Below the pieces are notes generated by a model. That model did no database searches, was not told where the DNA came from, and saw nothing but the letters and a program-made list of their open reading frames with translations. The position numbers and the translations under genes were made by a program. Below, one piece after another: positions 35,549-44,294 of a stretch of DNA of 64,000 nt. Source of the DNA: Nocardiopsis quinghaiensis. GTDB taxonomy: Bacteria; Actinomycetota; Actinomycetes; Streptosporangiales; Streptosporangiaceae. How positions within the stretch are numbered: position 1 is the stretch's first letter; the number at the start of each line of letters is the position of its first letter. Location of the stretch: positions 62,001 through 126,000 of the forward strand of contig NZ_VWVU01000002.1 of the NCBI RefSeq assembly GCF_008638365.1, given 5' to 3'.

Positions 35549-36103
35549 TCAGTCCCCGAGCGCCATCTCCGCCGTCGGGGACTCCTCGTCGGTGTCGTCG
35601 CCGGGCAGCTGGTCGTCGATCTCGAACCAGGCCACGTGCGTGGCCTCGCTCCAGTACTCGCCGCTGCGGGTGGCGCAGCTGTCGACGATGAGTTTGCCCC
35701 GGCCGAAGTCACCGCCGTCCTCGCGTGAGTGAAGGCCCTCGCCGTCGCGCGCTCCCTGGTCGGCGACGGCCACGCGCAGGCGCCCGGTTCCGGAGCGTAT
35801 GAACAGCGTCATGACGCCGCCGCTCTGCCCGGAGCGCGAGTGCAGCAGGGCGTTGGTCGCCAGTTCGCTGACGGCCAGCTCGGCGTCGTCCAGTGAGCTC
35901 TCGGAGTGCTCCGCCCGGGCGAGGAAGTCGCGCACGCGCGCGCGGATCGAGCGCACCGCGGTCAGGTTCCCCGCACAGCTCCACACCGTGTGGTCGGTGA
36001 CCCCTCCGGTGAGGTCCCCCGTCTCGATGGGCGGTGCGGTCGGAGCCATGCCCTCCGGCACCTCCGCGGGCACGTATTCCCGGAGTTGCCTCGCCTCAGC
36101 CAT
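35549..36103 (-). CDS. anti-sigma-like serine kinase (RsbW-type HATPase)
   Basis: 184 residues with the GHKL ATPase fold used by RsbW/SpoIIAB-like anti-sigma kinases. The N-box is ELAVSELATNALLHS, the G1 region is VAVADQGARDGEG, and GRGKLIVDSCATRSGEYW fits the G2 region. A 40-residue Pro/Glu-rich N-terminal extension and an acidic C-terminal tail are present. Actinomycetes carry dozens of such proteins, and few have known partners. No cognate sigma factor or anti-anti-sigma protein is adjacent. ATG at 36103 follows GGAG by seven bases. It converges with the AMP-binding gene 51 bases away. Confidence 0.88.
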   Translation of the reverse strand: MAEARQLREYVPAEVPEGMAPTAPPIETGDLTGGVTDHTVWSCAGNLTAVRSIRARVRDFLARAEHSESSLDDAELAVSELATNALLHSRSGQSGGVMTLFIRSGTGRLRVAVADQGARDGEGLHSREDGGDFGRGKLIVDSCATRSGEYWSEATHVAWFEIDDQLPGDDTDEESPTAEMALGD

Positions 36104-36322
36104 CCGGTCACTCCAATCACCCGCGACGGGCGCGCGGGTTGCGCCGCCTGCACTCACCTTAGACAAGGGTGTACTGGCTCCAGAACAGCACACCCGGGTT
36201 CCCCCTGCCCGAGATCGGCCACAAAACCCCGTCACGTGTCATCCCCGAAGTGGACAAAGGAAACAGTCCGGACCCCAGGGTCACCCATGTGAGGTGTAAC
36301 ACGTTGGCAATACACGCCCGGA

Positions 36323-36338
36323 TCAGCGGTTCCGCTGA
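36323..36338. promoter_or_regulatory. palindrome upstream of CooC-like gene
   Basis: TCAGCGG at 36323-36329 and CCGCTGA at 36332-36338, a perfect 7-base inverted repeat around TT. It lies just upstream of a GAACGAT half-site (36341-36347). Confidence 0.55.
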
Positions 36339-36346
36339 CAGAACGA

Positions 36347-36375
36347 TGGACAGGAACGATAATCGTTCCCATATT
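36347..36375 (+). promoter_or_regulatory. promoter with operator palindrome filling the spacer, CooC-like gene
   Basis: TGGACA (36347-36352) and CATATT (36370-36375) are separated by exactly 17 bases, and those 17 bases (36353-36369) are a perfect 8-1-8 palindrome, GGAACGAT-A-ATCGTTCC. The left half-site GAACGAT recurs 14 bases upstream. The geometry fits a metal-responsive repressor of the Fur family (7-1-7 type boxes) or a MerR-like activator; which one cannot be decided from the sequence. Confidence 0.65.
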
Positions 36376-36442
36376 CGGGCCGCCTCCGGCCCGCCATCCG
36401 CCGTGGGCGAGGACGCCCGCGCGCCGACACCGAAGGGGCCAC

Positions 36443-37402
36443 ATGAAGATCGCGTTCGCGGGCAAGGGCGGCAGCGGCAAGACCACCCTCTCCGCACTGT
36501 TCACCCGCCACCTGGCCGCCCAGCACGTCCCCGTGGTGGCCATCGACGCCGACATCAACCAGAACCTGGGTGCCGCCCTGGGCGTGCCGGAGGAGAGCCT
36601 GGCCGGGCTCCCGCCCCTGGGCGCCCACCTGGAGGAGATCAAGGAGTTGCTGCGCGGGGACAATCCGCGCATCGCCTCGGCACAGGCGATGATCAAGACC
36701 ACGCCGCCGGGCCGTGGATCGCGCCTGCTGACCGTGACCGGGGACAACCCGCTGCACTCGCGCTTCGGCGCACCGGCCCGGGGCGCCACCCTCATGGTCA
36801 CCGGCCCGTTCGCAGAGGGGGACCTGGGCGTGTCCTGCTACCACTCCAAGGTGGGCGCGGCCGAGATGTACCTCAACCACCTGGTGGACGGCCCGGGCGA
36901 GTACGTGGTCGTGGACATGACCGCGGGCGCAGACTCCTTCGCGTCGGGGATGTTCACCCGCTTCGACATGACCTTCCTGGTCGCCGAGCCCACCGTGCGC
37001 GGCGTGGGCGTGTACCGCCAGTACGCCGAGTACGCCCGCGACCACGACGTGGCCGTCCGGGTGATCGGCAACAAGGTGCAGGACGAGGCGGACGTGGAGT
37101 TCCTGCGTGAGCACGTGGGCGAGGCGCTGTCGGGGTGGATGACGCACTCGGGGTTCGTGCGCTCGATGGAGAAGGGCCGCCACCCGGACCTGTCGGACCT
37201 GGAGGAGGACAACGTCAAGACCCTGGCCCGGATGCGGGACATGGTGGACGCCGCGCCCAAGGACTGGGAGAAGTTCACACGGCAGTCGGCGGAGTTCCAC
37301 CTGCGCAACGCGCGGGCGTGGGCCAACGAGGCCAAGGGCGCGGACCTGGCCGCCCAGTTGGACCCCGACTTCCTCATGGGTCCCACAGCTCTCACTGGTT
37401 GA
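36443..37402 (+). CDS. CooC-like MinD-family ATPase
   Basis: 319 residues of the SIMIBI P-loop class with a deviant Walker A at the very N-terminus (AGKGGSGKTT, residues 6-15), Walker B in YVVVDMTAGADSF, and NKVQDEADVEFL in the base-recognition region. The closest functional type I recognise is CooC, the ATPase that helps insert nickel into carbon monoxide dehydrogenase. Here no CODH gene is present, and a CxC motif for nickel between domains is not seen. The single Cys in LGVSCYHSK is noteworthy. A GAAGGGG site sets the ATG at 36443. The upstream operator suggests tight control. A peptide/nickel-type ABC transporter starts 408 bases downstream on the same strand. Confidence 0.8.
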   Translation: MKIAFAGKGGSGKTTLSALFTRHLAAQHVPVVAIDADINQNLGAALGVPEESLAGLPPLGAHLEEIKELLRGDNPRIASAQAMIKTTPPGRGSRLLTVTGDNPLHSRFGAPARGATLMVTGPFAEGDLGVSCYHSKVGAAEMYLNHLVDGPGEYVVVDMTAGADSFASGMFTRFDMTFLVAEPTVRGVGVYRQYAEYARDHDVAVRVIGNKVQDEADVEFLREHVGEALSGWMTHSGFVRSMEKGRHPDLSDLEEDNVKTLARMRDMVDAAPKDWEKFTRQSAEFHLRNARAWANEAKGADLAAQLDPDFLMGPTALTG

Positions 37403-37810
37403 TTAAGTCAACACAAAGAAAGACAAAAACGACAAATCCCACACTAAACACCACATTTTCACTTCCCCATGACATCGATTGGAGTACAACCGGGGCCACT
37501 CACACCGCACCGTACGGCACGGCGGGCGGGCGGGCGCCACGCTCACACGGAAGCGCGCGGCACCCGCCCGAAGCCGCCCGAAGCACCAGGTCACAGCGGA
37601 TCCCGTCGCCTCTTCGAACACGCACCCGTGACGCCGGGGTGAAGCTTCGCATGCACCAAAACATCCGTTCCGACCCGGTTTGACGCTTTCAGGTGGAAGA
37701 ACAAGGATCGTTGGGGTCCGACACCCGTCCGGTGTCCCCCCGGCGCCGCCCCCGGGCGCCCTCCCCGGTGCCGGACGACCGAAGTTATCCGTCCCCACAC
37801 GAGGTGCCCA
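37403..37810. other. intergenic region with an A+C-rich segment before the ABC operon
   Basis: 408 bases with no gene. Bases 37403-37480 are unusually low in G+C for this genome and strand-asymmetric (many A and C, few G on the plus strand), the composition expected of a Rho-binding or otherwise unstructured RNA tail of the CooC-like transcript. The rest should contain the ABC promoter, not identified. Confidence 0.55.
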
Positions 37811-39412
37811 GTGCCGTCCCTGCCCGAAGATCCCCAGACCTCCCGTGCCCTCGTCCCCAGCCGCCGTTCCCTGCTCCGCGCGTCGGCGACGGGTATGGCC
37901 GTCGCCCCGGTACTGGCCGCCTGCGGAGGGGACTCCGGCTCCGGGGGGTCGGGCGGGGACGAGCCCCAGTCGGGCGGTCGGCTGCGCGTCGGTGTGGCGG
38001 GCGGCGGTGTCAACGACACCCTGGACGCGCACAAGCCCACCGACAACGTGGACATCGCGCGTAACCACGCCCTCTACGCCACCCTGGTGCGCTACACCAA
38101 CGAAGGCGTCATCGAGAACCACCTGGCCGAGTCCTTCGAGCCCAACGAGGACGCCACCGAGTGGACCGTCGTGCTCAAGGAGGGCCTGACCTTCCACGAC
38201 GACTCCCCCGTCACCGCCGACTCCGTCGTCTTCTCGCTCCAGCGCATCCTGGACCCGGACGAGCCCCTGCGCGGTGCGGGCGACCTGGCCGGCGTGGACC
38301 CCGACGCGCTGGAGGTCGTGGACGAGCGCACCGTCGTCATCCACTGCACCGAGCCCACGGTCACCCTGCCCGACGCGCTGGCGGAGTACTACAACTGCGT
38401 CGTGCCGGAGGGCTACGACCCGAAGGCCCCGGTCGGTTGCGGCCCGTTCCGCCACGCGGAGTTCACCGCGGGCGAGTACAGCCTCTTCGAGCGCCACGAG
38501 GGCTACCACGAGGAGGGCCTGCCCTACGTGGACGAGCTGGAGATCGTGGACTTCCCCGAGGACGACGCGCGTGTCAACGCCCTCAGCAGCGGCAGCGTCG
38601 ACCTCATCTCCCAGGTCCCGCACGCGCAGGTGCCCGTGCTGGAGGGCAACCCGGACGTGGACATCATGGAGTCCGAGACCGGCATGTGGCTGCCGTTCAC
38701 CATGCGCGTGGACCAGGCGCCCTTCGACGACGTCCGGGTCCGCCAGGCCTTCCGCCTCATCGTGGACCGTCAGGAGATGATCGACCAGGCGCTCGCCGGA
38801 TACGGCCAGGTCGGCAACGACATGTACGCGCGGATGGACCCCTCCTACCCCGAGGACTTCGAGCAGCGCGAGCAGGACATCGACGAGGCCAAGCGCCTGC
38901 TGGCCGAGGCCGGGCACGAGGACGGCCTGGAGGTCGAGCTGGTCACCTCCGACATCAACGCGGGCGTGGTGGCCGCCGCCGAGGTCTTCCAGGAGCAGGC
39001 CCGCGAGGCCGGGGTCACCGTCGACCTGCGCCGCGTCAACCCCAGCGACTACTGGAGCGAGGAGGAGGGCTTCCCCTACGCCTTCGGCCAGGACTTCTGG
39101 AGCGCGCGCAACTACATCACCCAGACCGCTCAGGGCTCGGTGGTGGGCGCCCCCTACAACGAGACCATGTGGGGCGAGCACGAGGAGTGGCTGGGCTACC
39201 TGGAGGAGGCCCGCCGCACCGCCGACGAGGAGGAGCGCCACGAGCTGATCCGCGAGGCGCAGCGGGTCGAGTACGAGGAGGGCGGCTACATCGTGTGGGG
39301 CTTCGTGAACCTGCTCGACGGCCACAGCACCGCCGTGCACGGGCTGGAGCCCTCCGTCTCCGGGCACCCGCTGGGCTCCTACGCCTTCCACCGGGTCTGG
39401 ATGGAGCAGTAG
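37811..39412 (+). CDS. ABC transporter substrate-binding lipoprotein (SBP family 5)
   Basis: 533 residues. The N-terminus has a twin-arginine motif (SRRSLLRAS, Arg18-Arg19) and a lipobox ending at Cys38 (VLAAC), so it is a Tat-exported lipoprotein. The mature protein is a family 5 binding protein (LVRYTNEGVIENHLAESFEP, EWTVVLKEGLTFHDDSPVTA, CGPFRHAEFTAGEYSLFER), the group that binds peptides, nickel chelates or opines. GTG at 37811 follows GAGGTG. Genes for two permeases and a double ATPase follow without gaps, giving a complete importer. The ligand cannot be told from sequence; the CooC-like neighbour makes a nickel complex one possibility. Confidence 0.92.
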   Translation: MPSLPEDPQTSRALVPSRRSLLRASATGMAVAPVLAACGGDSGSGGSGGDEPQSGGRLRVGVAGGGVNDTLDAHKPTDNVDIARNHALYATLVRYTNEGVIENHLAESFEPNEDATEWTVVLKEGLTFHDDSPVTADSVVFSLQRILDPDEPLRGAGDLAGVDPDALEVVDERTVVIHCTEPTVTLPDALAEYYNCVVPEGYDPKAPVGCGPFRHAEFTAGEYSLFERHEGYHEEGLPYVDELEIVDFPEDDARVNALSSGSVDLISQVPHAQVPVLEGNPDVDIMESETGMWLPFTMRVDQAPFDDVRVRQAFRLIVDRQEMIDQALAGYGQVGNDMYARMDPSYPEDFEQREQDIDEAKRLLAEAGHEDGLEVELVTSDINAGVVAAAEVFQEQAREAGVTVDLRRVNPSDYWSEEEGFPYAFGQDFWSARNYITQTAQGSVVGAPYNETMWGEHEEWLGYLEEARRTADEEERHELIREAQRVEYEEGGYIVWGFVNLLDGHSTAVHGLEPSVSGHPLGSYAFHRVWMEQ

Positions 39413-39461
39413 TGGGCCGGCTCCCCTCCCCGCCGAAGCCGACCACCACCGGAAGCTCCCC

Positions 39462-40397
39462 ATGACCCGACTCATCGTCGTCCGCCTCCTCTTCGGCGCG
39501 CTGACGCTCTGGGCGGTGTCCCTCGTGGTCTTCGCGGCCACGCAGGCACTGCCCGGCGACGCCGCCCAGATGATCCTCGGCCGCGACGCGACGCCGCAGC
39601 GCGTGGAGGTGCTGCGCGACCAGCTCAACCTGCACGAGCCGGTGGCCGTGCAGTACATGCAGTGGCTCCAGGGGATCGTCCAGGGCGACCTGGGCACCTC
39701 CTACTCCAACCGGATGCCCGTGAGCGAGGTCCTCGCCTCTCCGGTGGGCAGCTCGCTGGCCCTCATGGGGATGGCCGCCCTGGTGGCCACCCCCGTCGCC
39801 CTGGCCGTGGGCGCGTTCAGCGCGCTGCGGAGGGACCGGACCTTCGACCACGCCTCCTCCCTGGGGACGCTGGTCGTGGCCTCCATCCCCGAGTTCGTGG
39901 TCGGCATCCTGCTGATCCTGCTGCTGGGCCCCGGCGGGCTCGACCTGCTCCCGTCGGTGTACTCCCGTGTGGGCGGCCCCGACCAGTGGGTGCTCCCGGT
40001 ACTGACCCTGGCCTTCGCCGTGGCGCCGCCGATCGTACGGATGATGCGGGCGACGATGATCGAGGTCCTGGAGAGCGAGTACGTGCAGCAGGCGCGGCTC
40101 AAGGGCCTGGACGAGCGTGTGGTGCTCTGGCGGCACGCCGCGCCCAACGCCATCGGACCGGTCGCCCAGGTGGTCGCCCTGCAGCTCGCCTGGCTGGCGG
40201 GCGGCGTGGTGGCCGTCGAGTTCCTGTTCAACTTCCCCGGCGTCGGAAAGATCCTCATGGACGCCATCGAGAACCGCGACGTACCGCTGATCCAGGCCGT
40301 GGTGCTGCTCATCGCCGGGGTGTACATCCTCGTCAACCTGCTCGCCGACGTGACCGGGCTGGCGGCCAACCCGAAGGTGAGGGTGGCGAACCGATGA
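39462..40397 (+). CDS. ABC transporter permease (DppB/NikB type)
   Basis: 311 residues with six membrane helices, the first following the usual RLLFGALTLWAVSLVVFAAT start. The cytoplasmic EAA loop (EYVQQARLKGLDERVVLWRH) contacts the ATPase. The large periplasmic loop after helix 1 (PGDAAQMILGRDATPQRVEVL) is typical of this family. It starts 49 bases after the binding-protein gene and its stop overlaps the next start (ATGA at 40394-40397), so all four genes are one operon. Confidence 0.94.
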   Translation: MTRLIVVRLLFGALTLWAVSLVVFAATQALPGDAAQMILGRDATPQRVEVLRDQLNLHEPVAVQYMQWLQGIVQGDLGTSYSNRMPVSEVLASPVGSSLALMGMAALVATPVALAVGAFSALRRDRTFDHASSLGTLVVASIPEFVVGILLILLLGPGGLDLLPSVYSRVGGPDQWVLPVLTLAFAVAPPIVRMMRATMIEVLESEYVQQARLKGLDERVVLWRHAAPNAIGPVAQVVALQLAWLAGGVVAVEFLFNFPGVGKILMDAIENRDVPLIQAVVLLIAGVYILVNLLADVTGLAANPKVRVANR

Positions 40398-41281
40398 GCG
40401 CTCCTTCGAAGACGGACACGGTGCCCGCGGCGGTGCGCACCCGCGGCGCCGGACTGCTGCGTACCGCGTGGGGCTTCGGCCGGACGAAGGTGGGCGTGGT
40501 CCTGACGGGCCTGATCGTCCTGATCGCGGTGGCGGGGCCGTTCGTCGCCCCGTACACGCCCACCGAGTTCGTGGCCAAGCCCTTCGAGACGGGTGCGGAC
40601 GGCACCGTGTTCGGCGGTGACAACCGCGGACGCGACGTGCTCACCCGTTTCCTGTGGGGCGGATGGACTCTCCTGCTGCTCGCGGGCTCCGCGGCCGGGA
40701 TCGGCGTGGTGGCCGGAGCCGTGGTCGGCGTGGTCGCGGGCTACCAGCGCGGCTGGCTGGACGACGCGCTCATGCGTGCCAACGACATCCTGCTGGCCTT
40801 CCCCCAGCTGATCGCCGCGCTGCTGGTGATGTCGGTCCTCGGTCCACAGGTGTGGCTGATCGTCGCGGTCATCGCGGTCTCGCACATGCCGCGTGTGGCC
40901 CGGGTCGTCCGCGAGGCGACGCGCAAGGTGATCGAGCAGGACTACGTGAAGGCCGCCGAGGCGATCGGTCTGCCGCGCTGGCGGATCATGGCGGTGGAGA
41001 TCCTGCCGAACGTGTCCAGCCCGCTGCTGGTGGAGCTGGGTCTGCGGCTGACCTACTCGATCGGTGTGGTCGCGGTGCTGGGCTTCCTGGGCATGGGCCT
41101 GCAGCCGCCGACCGCCGACTGGGGCCTGATGATCAACGAGAACCGGCAGGGCATGGCCGCGCAGCCGTGGGCGGTGGCGCTGCCCGTGACGGCGATCGCG
41201 GTCCTGACCATCGGAGTCAACCTCATCACCGACGGGCTGTCGCGGGCGGCCATCGGTATCGACCGGGGGGTCGGGAAGTGA
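40394..41281 (+). CDS. ABC transporter permease (DppC/NikC type)
   Basis: 295 residues. The second permease subunit, with an N-terminal cytoplasmic extension, six membrane helices and the EAA loop (DYVKAAEAIGLPRWRIMAVE). It contains the family signature HLGTDNxGRD in a variant form (FGGDNRGRDVLTRFLWGG). Its start overlaps the stop of the first permease and its stop overlaps the start of the ATPase gene (GTGA at 41278-41281), indicating translational coupling along the operon. Confidence 0.94.
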   Translation: MSAPSKTDTVPAAVRTRGAGLLRTAWGFGRTKVGVVLTGLIVLIAVAGPFVAPYTPTEFVAKPFETGADGTVFGGDNRGRDVLTRFLWGGWTLLLLAGSAAGIGVVAGAVVGVVAGYQRGWLDDALMRANDILLAFPQLIAALLVMSVLGPQVWLIVAVIAVSHMPRVARVVREATRKVIEQDYVKAAEAIGLPRWRIMAVEILPNVSSPLLVELGLRLTYSIGVVAVLGFLGMGLQPPTADWGLMINENRQGMAAQPWAVALPVTAIAVLTIGVNLITDGLSRAAIGIDRGVGK

Positions 41282-42900
41282 CACGGGACAAGGCACAGGA
41301 CCAGGACACGACCGCTGGGGAGACCGTACTGGCGGTGGACGGACTGAAGGTCATCGGACGGCCCTCGGACGTGGAGATCGTCAGCGGGGTGTCGGTCTCG
41401 GTCGGCCGGGGCGAGATCCTCAGCCTGGTGGGCGAGTCCGGCTCGGGCAAGACCACCCTGGGGCTGTCGCTGCTGGCGCACTGCAAGCGCGCCACGCGGA
41501 TCAGCGCCGGGCGCGTGGAGGTGGCGGGGAAGGACCTGGCGTCACTGTCGGAGCGGGGCGTGCGCGAGCTGCGCGGGCGTGCGGTGGCCTACATCCCGCA
41601 GTCGCCCGCCTCGGCGCTCAACCCGGCCCTGCGGCTGCGCACGCAGTTGGGCGAGGCCCTGCACGACGCGTCGTTGTCGGCGGCCGAGGCCGTGGCGCGG
41701 ATGCGCGAGGTCCTGCGCGAGGTGGCGCTGCCCGACGACGACGCGTTCCTGACCCGCTACCCGCACCAGCTGTCCGGCGGCCAGCAGCAGCGGGTGGCCA
41801 TCGCGATGGCCTTCGTGGGCCGCCCGGACGTGATCGTGCTGGACGAGCCGACCACCGGCCTGGACGTGACCACCCAGGCGCACGTGCTGGGGACGATCCG
41901 CCGGATGACCCGCGAGTACGGGACGGCGGGGGTCTACATCAGCCATGACATGGCGGTGGTCGCCGACCTGGCCGACGAGGTCGCGGTCATGTACCGGGGC
42001 GAGCTGGTCGAGCGCGGGCGCACCGACGAGGTGATGAGCGCTCCCGAGCACCACTACACACGCCAACTGCTGCGGGCGGTGCCGCTGCTGCGCACCGAAG
42101 GGCACGAGGACGAGGCGGAGCCCGAGGGGGAGCCGCTGCTGCGGGTCTCGGGGCTGTCGGCCGGGTACGGACGCACACGGGTGCTGGAGGGCATCGACGT
42201 GTCGGTCTCCCGGGGCGAGTGCGTGGCGCTGCTGGGCGAGTCCGGCTCGGGCAAGACCACCCTGGCGCGCTCGGTGGCGGGACTGCACCACCAGTTCACC
42301 GGCGAGGTGCTCTTCGACGGTCGGCGGATGGCCACCAGCAGCTACCGGCGCACCGCCGAGCAGCGGCGCCGGGTGCAGTACGTGTTCCAGAACCCCTACG
42401 AGGCGCTCAATCCGCGCAAGCGGGTGCGCGACCAGATCCTGGGCCCCTACCGGCACCTGACGGGCAGGCCCGGGGACCCCGACGCGGTGGTGGCCGAGGC
42501 ACTGGAGCGGGCGGCGCTGTCCGCCTCCTACGCCGACCGCTTCCCCGAGCAGCTCAGCGGCGGCGAGCGCCAGCGCGTGTGCATCGCGCGTGCCGTGGCC
42601 ACCCGCCCCGACCTGATGGTGTGCGACGAGATCACCTCCGCCCTGGACGTGTCGGTGCAGGCGGAGATCGTGCAGTTGCTGCGGAACCTGCAGGACGGCG
42701 GGATGGCGCTCCTGTTCGTCACCCACAACATCGCGCTGGTGTCCAACATCGCCCAGCGGGTGGCGGTGCTCGACCAGGGACGGATCGTGGAGTACGGACC
42801 GGTCGGCCGGGTGATGTCGGCGCCCGAGCACGAGTACACGCGCGCGCTGATCTCGGACACCCCGGACTTCCAGCCCGCCCTCGCCGGGACCTCGGAGTAG
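41278..42900 (+). CDS. fused double ATPase of the ABC importer (DppD-DppF type)
   Basis: 540 residues containing two complete ABC domains. Domain 1: Walker A GESGSGKTT at 52-60, signature LSGGQQQR at about 165-172, Walker B VIVLDEPTTGLD. Domain 2: Walker A at about 320-328, signature LSGGERQR at about 426-433, Walker B LMVCDEITSALD. Each half ends with the oligopeptide/dipeptide C-terminal extension (SAPEHHYTRQLL and SAPEHEYTRALI). A single chain replaces the usual DppD/DppF pair, a common actinobacterial variant. GTG at 41278 overlaps the previous stop. Confidence 0.94.
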   Translation: MTRDKAQDQDTTAGETVLAVDGLKVIGRPSDVEIVSGVSVSVGRGEILSLVGESGSGKTTLGLSLLAHCKRATRISAGRVEVAGKDLASLSERGVRELRGRAVAYIPQSPASALNPALRLRTQLGEALHDASLSAAEAVARMREVLREVALPDDDAFLTRYPHQLSGGQQQRVAIAMAFVGRPDVIVLDEPTTGLDVTTQAHVLGTIRRMTREYGTAGVYISHDMAVVADLADEVAVMYRGELVERGRTDEVMSAPEHHYTRQLLRAVPLLRTEGHEDEAEPEGEPLLRVSGLSAGYGRTRVLEGIDVSVSRGECVALLGESGSGKTTLARSVAGLHHQFTGEVLFDGRRMATSSYRRTAEQRRRVQYVFQNPYEALNPRKRVRDQILGPYRHLTGRPGDPDAVVAEALERAALSASYADRFPEQLSGGERQRVCIARAVATRPDLMVCDEITSALDVSVQAEIVQLLRNLQDGGMALLFVTHNIALVSNIAQRVAVLDQGRIVEYGPVGRVMSAPEHEYTRALISDTPDFQPALAGTSE

Positions 42901-42917
42901 CGGACCGGAGCCACCGG

Positions 42918-44141
42918 TCACCGTGCCCGGTCGGCCTCCGGTACGCGCGCACGCGGCGGGGTCAGGGCCAGCAGGGCCACCAGTCCGAGGGCGGAGGTGG
43001 CGAACAGGGCGGCGCCCATGGGTACGGCGGTGCTCTCGTCCAGCCCCACCAGCGGCGCCACCACCGCGCCGAACAGCGGGGACAGGGCACCCAGTACCGC
43101 GCTGGCGCTGCCCGCCCTCCGTTCCTGGCCGTGCATGGCCAGCGCGAAGGAGCTGGTGAGGATCATCCCCATGCACGTCATGTACACGAAGACGGGCACC
43201 ACGAGGGTCATCAGCGGGCCGCCGGCCAGCGTCGCCACGAACAGCACACCGGTCACCGCCACCGCCGTGGCCACGGCGCCCAGCAGCAGGGGGCGCTCGC
43301 CGAACCGGGCGCTGAACCGCCCCACCGCCCAGCTTCCGGCGATGATGGCGGCGCCGTTGATCCCGAACAGGATCCCGAAGGCCTGCGGGGACGCGCCGTA
43401 CAGGTCCTGGTAGACGAACGGCGTCCCGGCGACGTAGGCGAAGCTGCCGCCGTGCACGAGGCCGACCACCAGGGCGTAGCCGAGGAAGGAGCGGTCCCGT
43501 AGCAGCGCGCCCATCGTCCGCAGGGTGCCGCCGACCGTGCCGGGGATGCGCCGCTCCACCGGCAGGGTCTCCTCCAGCCGCAGCGCCACGACCAGGACGA
43601 TCACCACGCCGAGCAGCGCCAGGGCCAGGAAGACGGCCTCCCAGCCGGTGAAGGACGGCCACAGGATGGCGCCGCCCGCGATCGGCGCCGCCAGGGGCGC
43701 GACCGCGTTGATCACCATCAGCAGGGCGAAGAACCTGGTCAGGTCGTTGCCGGAGAACACGTCGCGCACGACCGCGCGGGAGAGCACGACCCCGGCGGAG
43801 GCGGTGAATCCCTGGAGGAAGCGGGCCGCCGCCAGGACGGCGATGTCGGGGGCCAGCGCGCACAGCAGCGACGACAGCACGAACAGGACCAGGGAGGCGA
43901 TCAGCGGCCCGCGCCTGCCCCGGGCGTCGCTGATCGGGCCCACCACCACCTGGCCGACGGCGAGTCCGACCAGGCAGGTGGTCAGGCTCAGCTGCACGTG
44001 GGAGGCGCTGGCGTCCAGGTCGGCGGCGATCTCGGGGAAGCCGGGCAGGTACATGTCGATGTTGAGCGGCCCCAGGACGGCGAGCATGCCGAGGAGGAGG
44101 GCGAGGCCCAGACGTGCCCTGCCGGTCGGATTGTGCTGCAT
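42918..44141 (-). CDS. Bcr/CflA-family MFS drug exporter
   Basis: 407 residues with twelve predicted membrane helices. The N-terminal signature NIDMYLPGFPEIAADL and the loop GPISDARGRRGPL place it in the Bcr/CflA group, which expels bicyclomycin, sulphonamides or other small molecules by proton antiport. SRAVVRDVFSGNDLTRFFAL fits the motif C region. ATG at 44141 follows GAGAGAG. It converges with the ABC operon 17 bases away and is followed upstream on the same strand by the GNAT gene 153 bases off. Confidence 0.92.
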   Translation of the reverse strand: MQHNPTGRARLGLALLLGMLAVLGPLNIDMYLPGFPEIAADLDASASHVQLSLTTCLVGLAVGQVVVGPISDARGRRGPLIASLVLFVLSSLLCALAPDIAVLAAARFLQGFTASAGVVLSRAVVRDVFSGNDLTRFFALLMVINAVAPLAAPIAGGAILWPSFTGWEAVFLALALLGVVIVLVVALRLEETLPVERRIPGTVGGTLRTMGALLRDRSFLGYALVVGLVHGGSFAYVAGTPFVYQDLYGASPQAFGILFGINGAAIIAGSWAVGRFSARFGERPLLLGAVATAVAVTGVLFVATLAGGPLMTLVVPVFVYMTCMGMILTSSFALAMHGQERRAGSASAVLGALSPLFGAVVAPLVGLDESTAVPMGAALFATSALGLVALLALTPPRARVPEADRAR

Positions 44142-44294
44142 CGGCGCTCTCTCATGGGGACGGAGGGCGCTGCGCGCCGCGAACCTGACGTCGGGCTGGC
44201 CGCGGCGGCCGTCTCCGGCGGTCCGGCGGGGGCGGGACCGACGCGGGGCCGTCAGGAAGCGTCCGGTTCGGAAGGGACGGATCGGGCCGGCACC

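Larger units (their letters stand above)
36104..36442. other. divergent regulatory region anti-sigma-like gene / CooC-like gene
   Basis: 339 bases with no gene. The right half holds two palindromes and a promoter for the CooC-like gene, listed separately. On the minus strand a TAAGGT box about 60 bases before 36103 could be the -10 of the anti-sigma-like gene, without a matching -35. Confidence 0.6.

Noticed and set aside
37403-39697. A minus-strand open frame of 764 codons opposite the binding-protein gene
   Set aside because: Antisense shadow; the plus strand encodes a complete family 5 binding protein with signal sequence.
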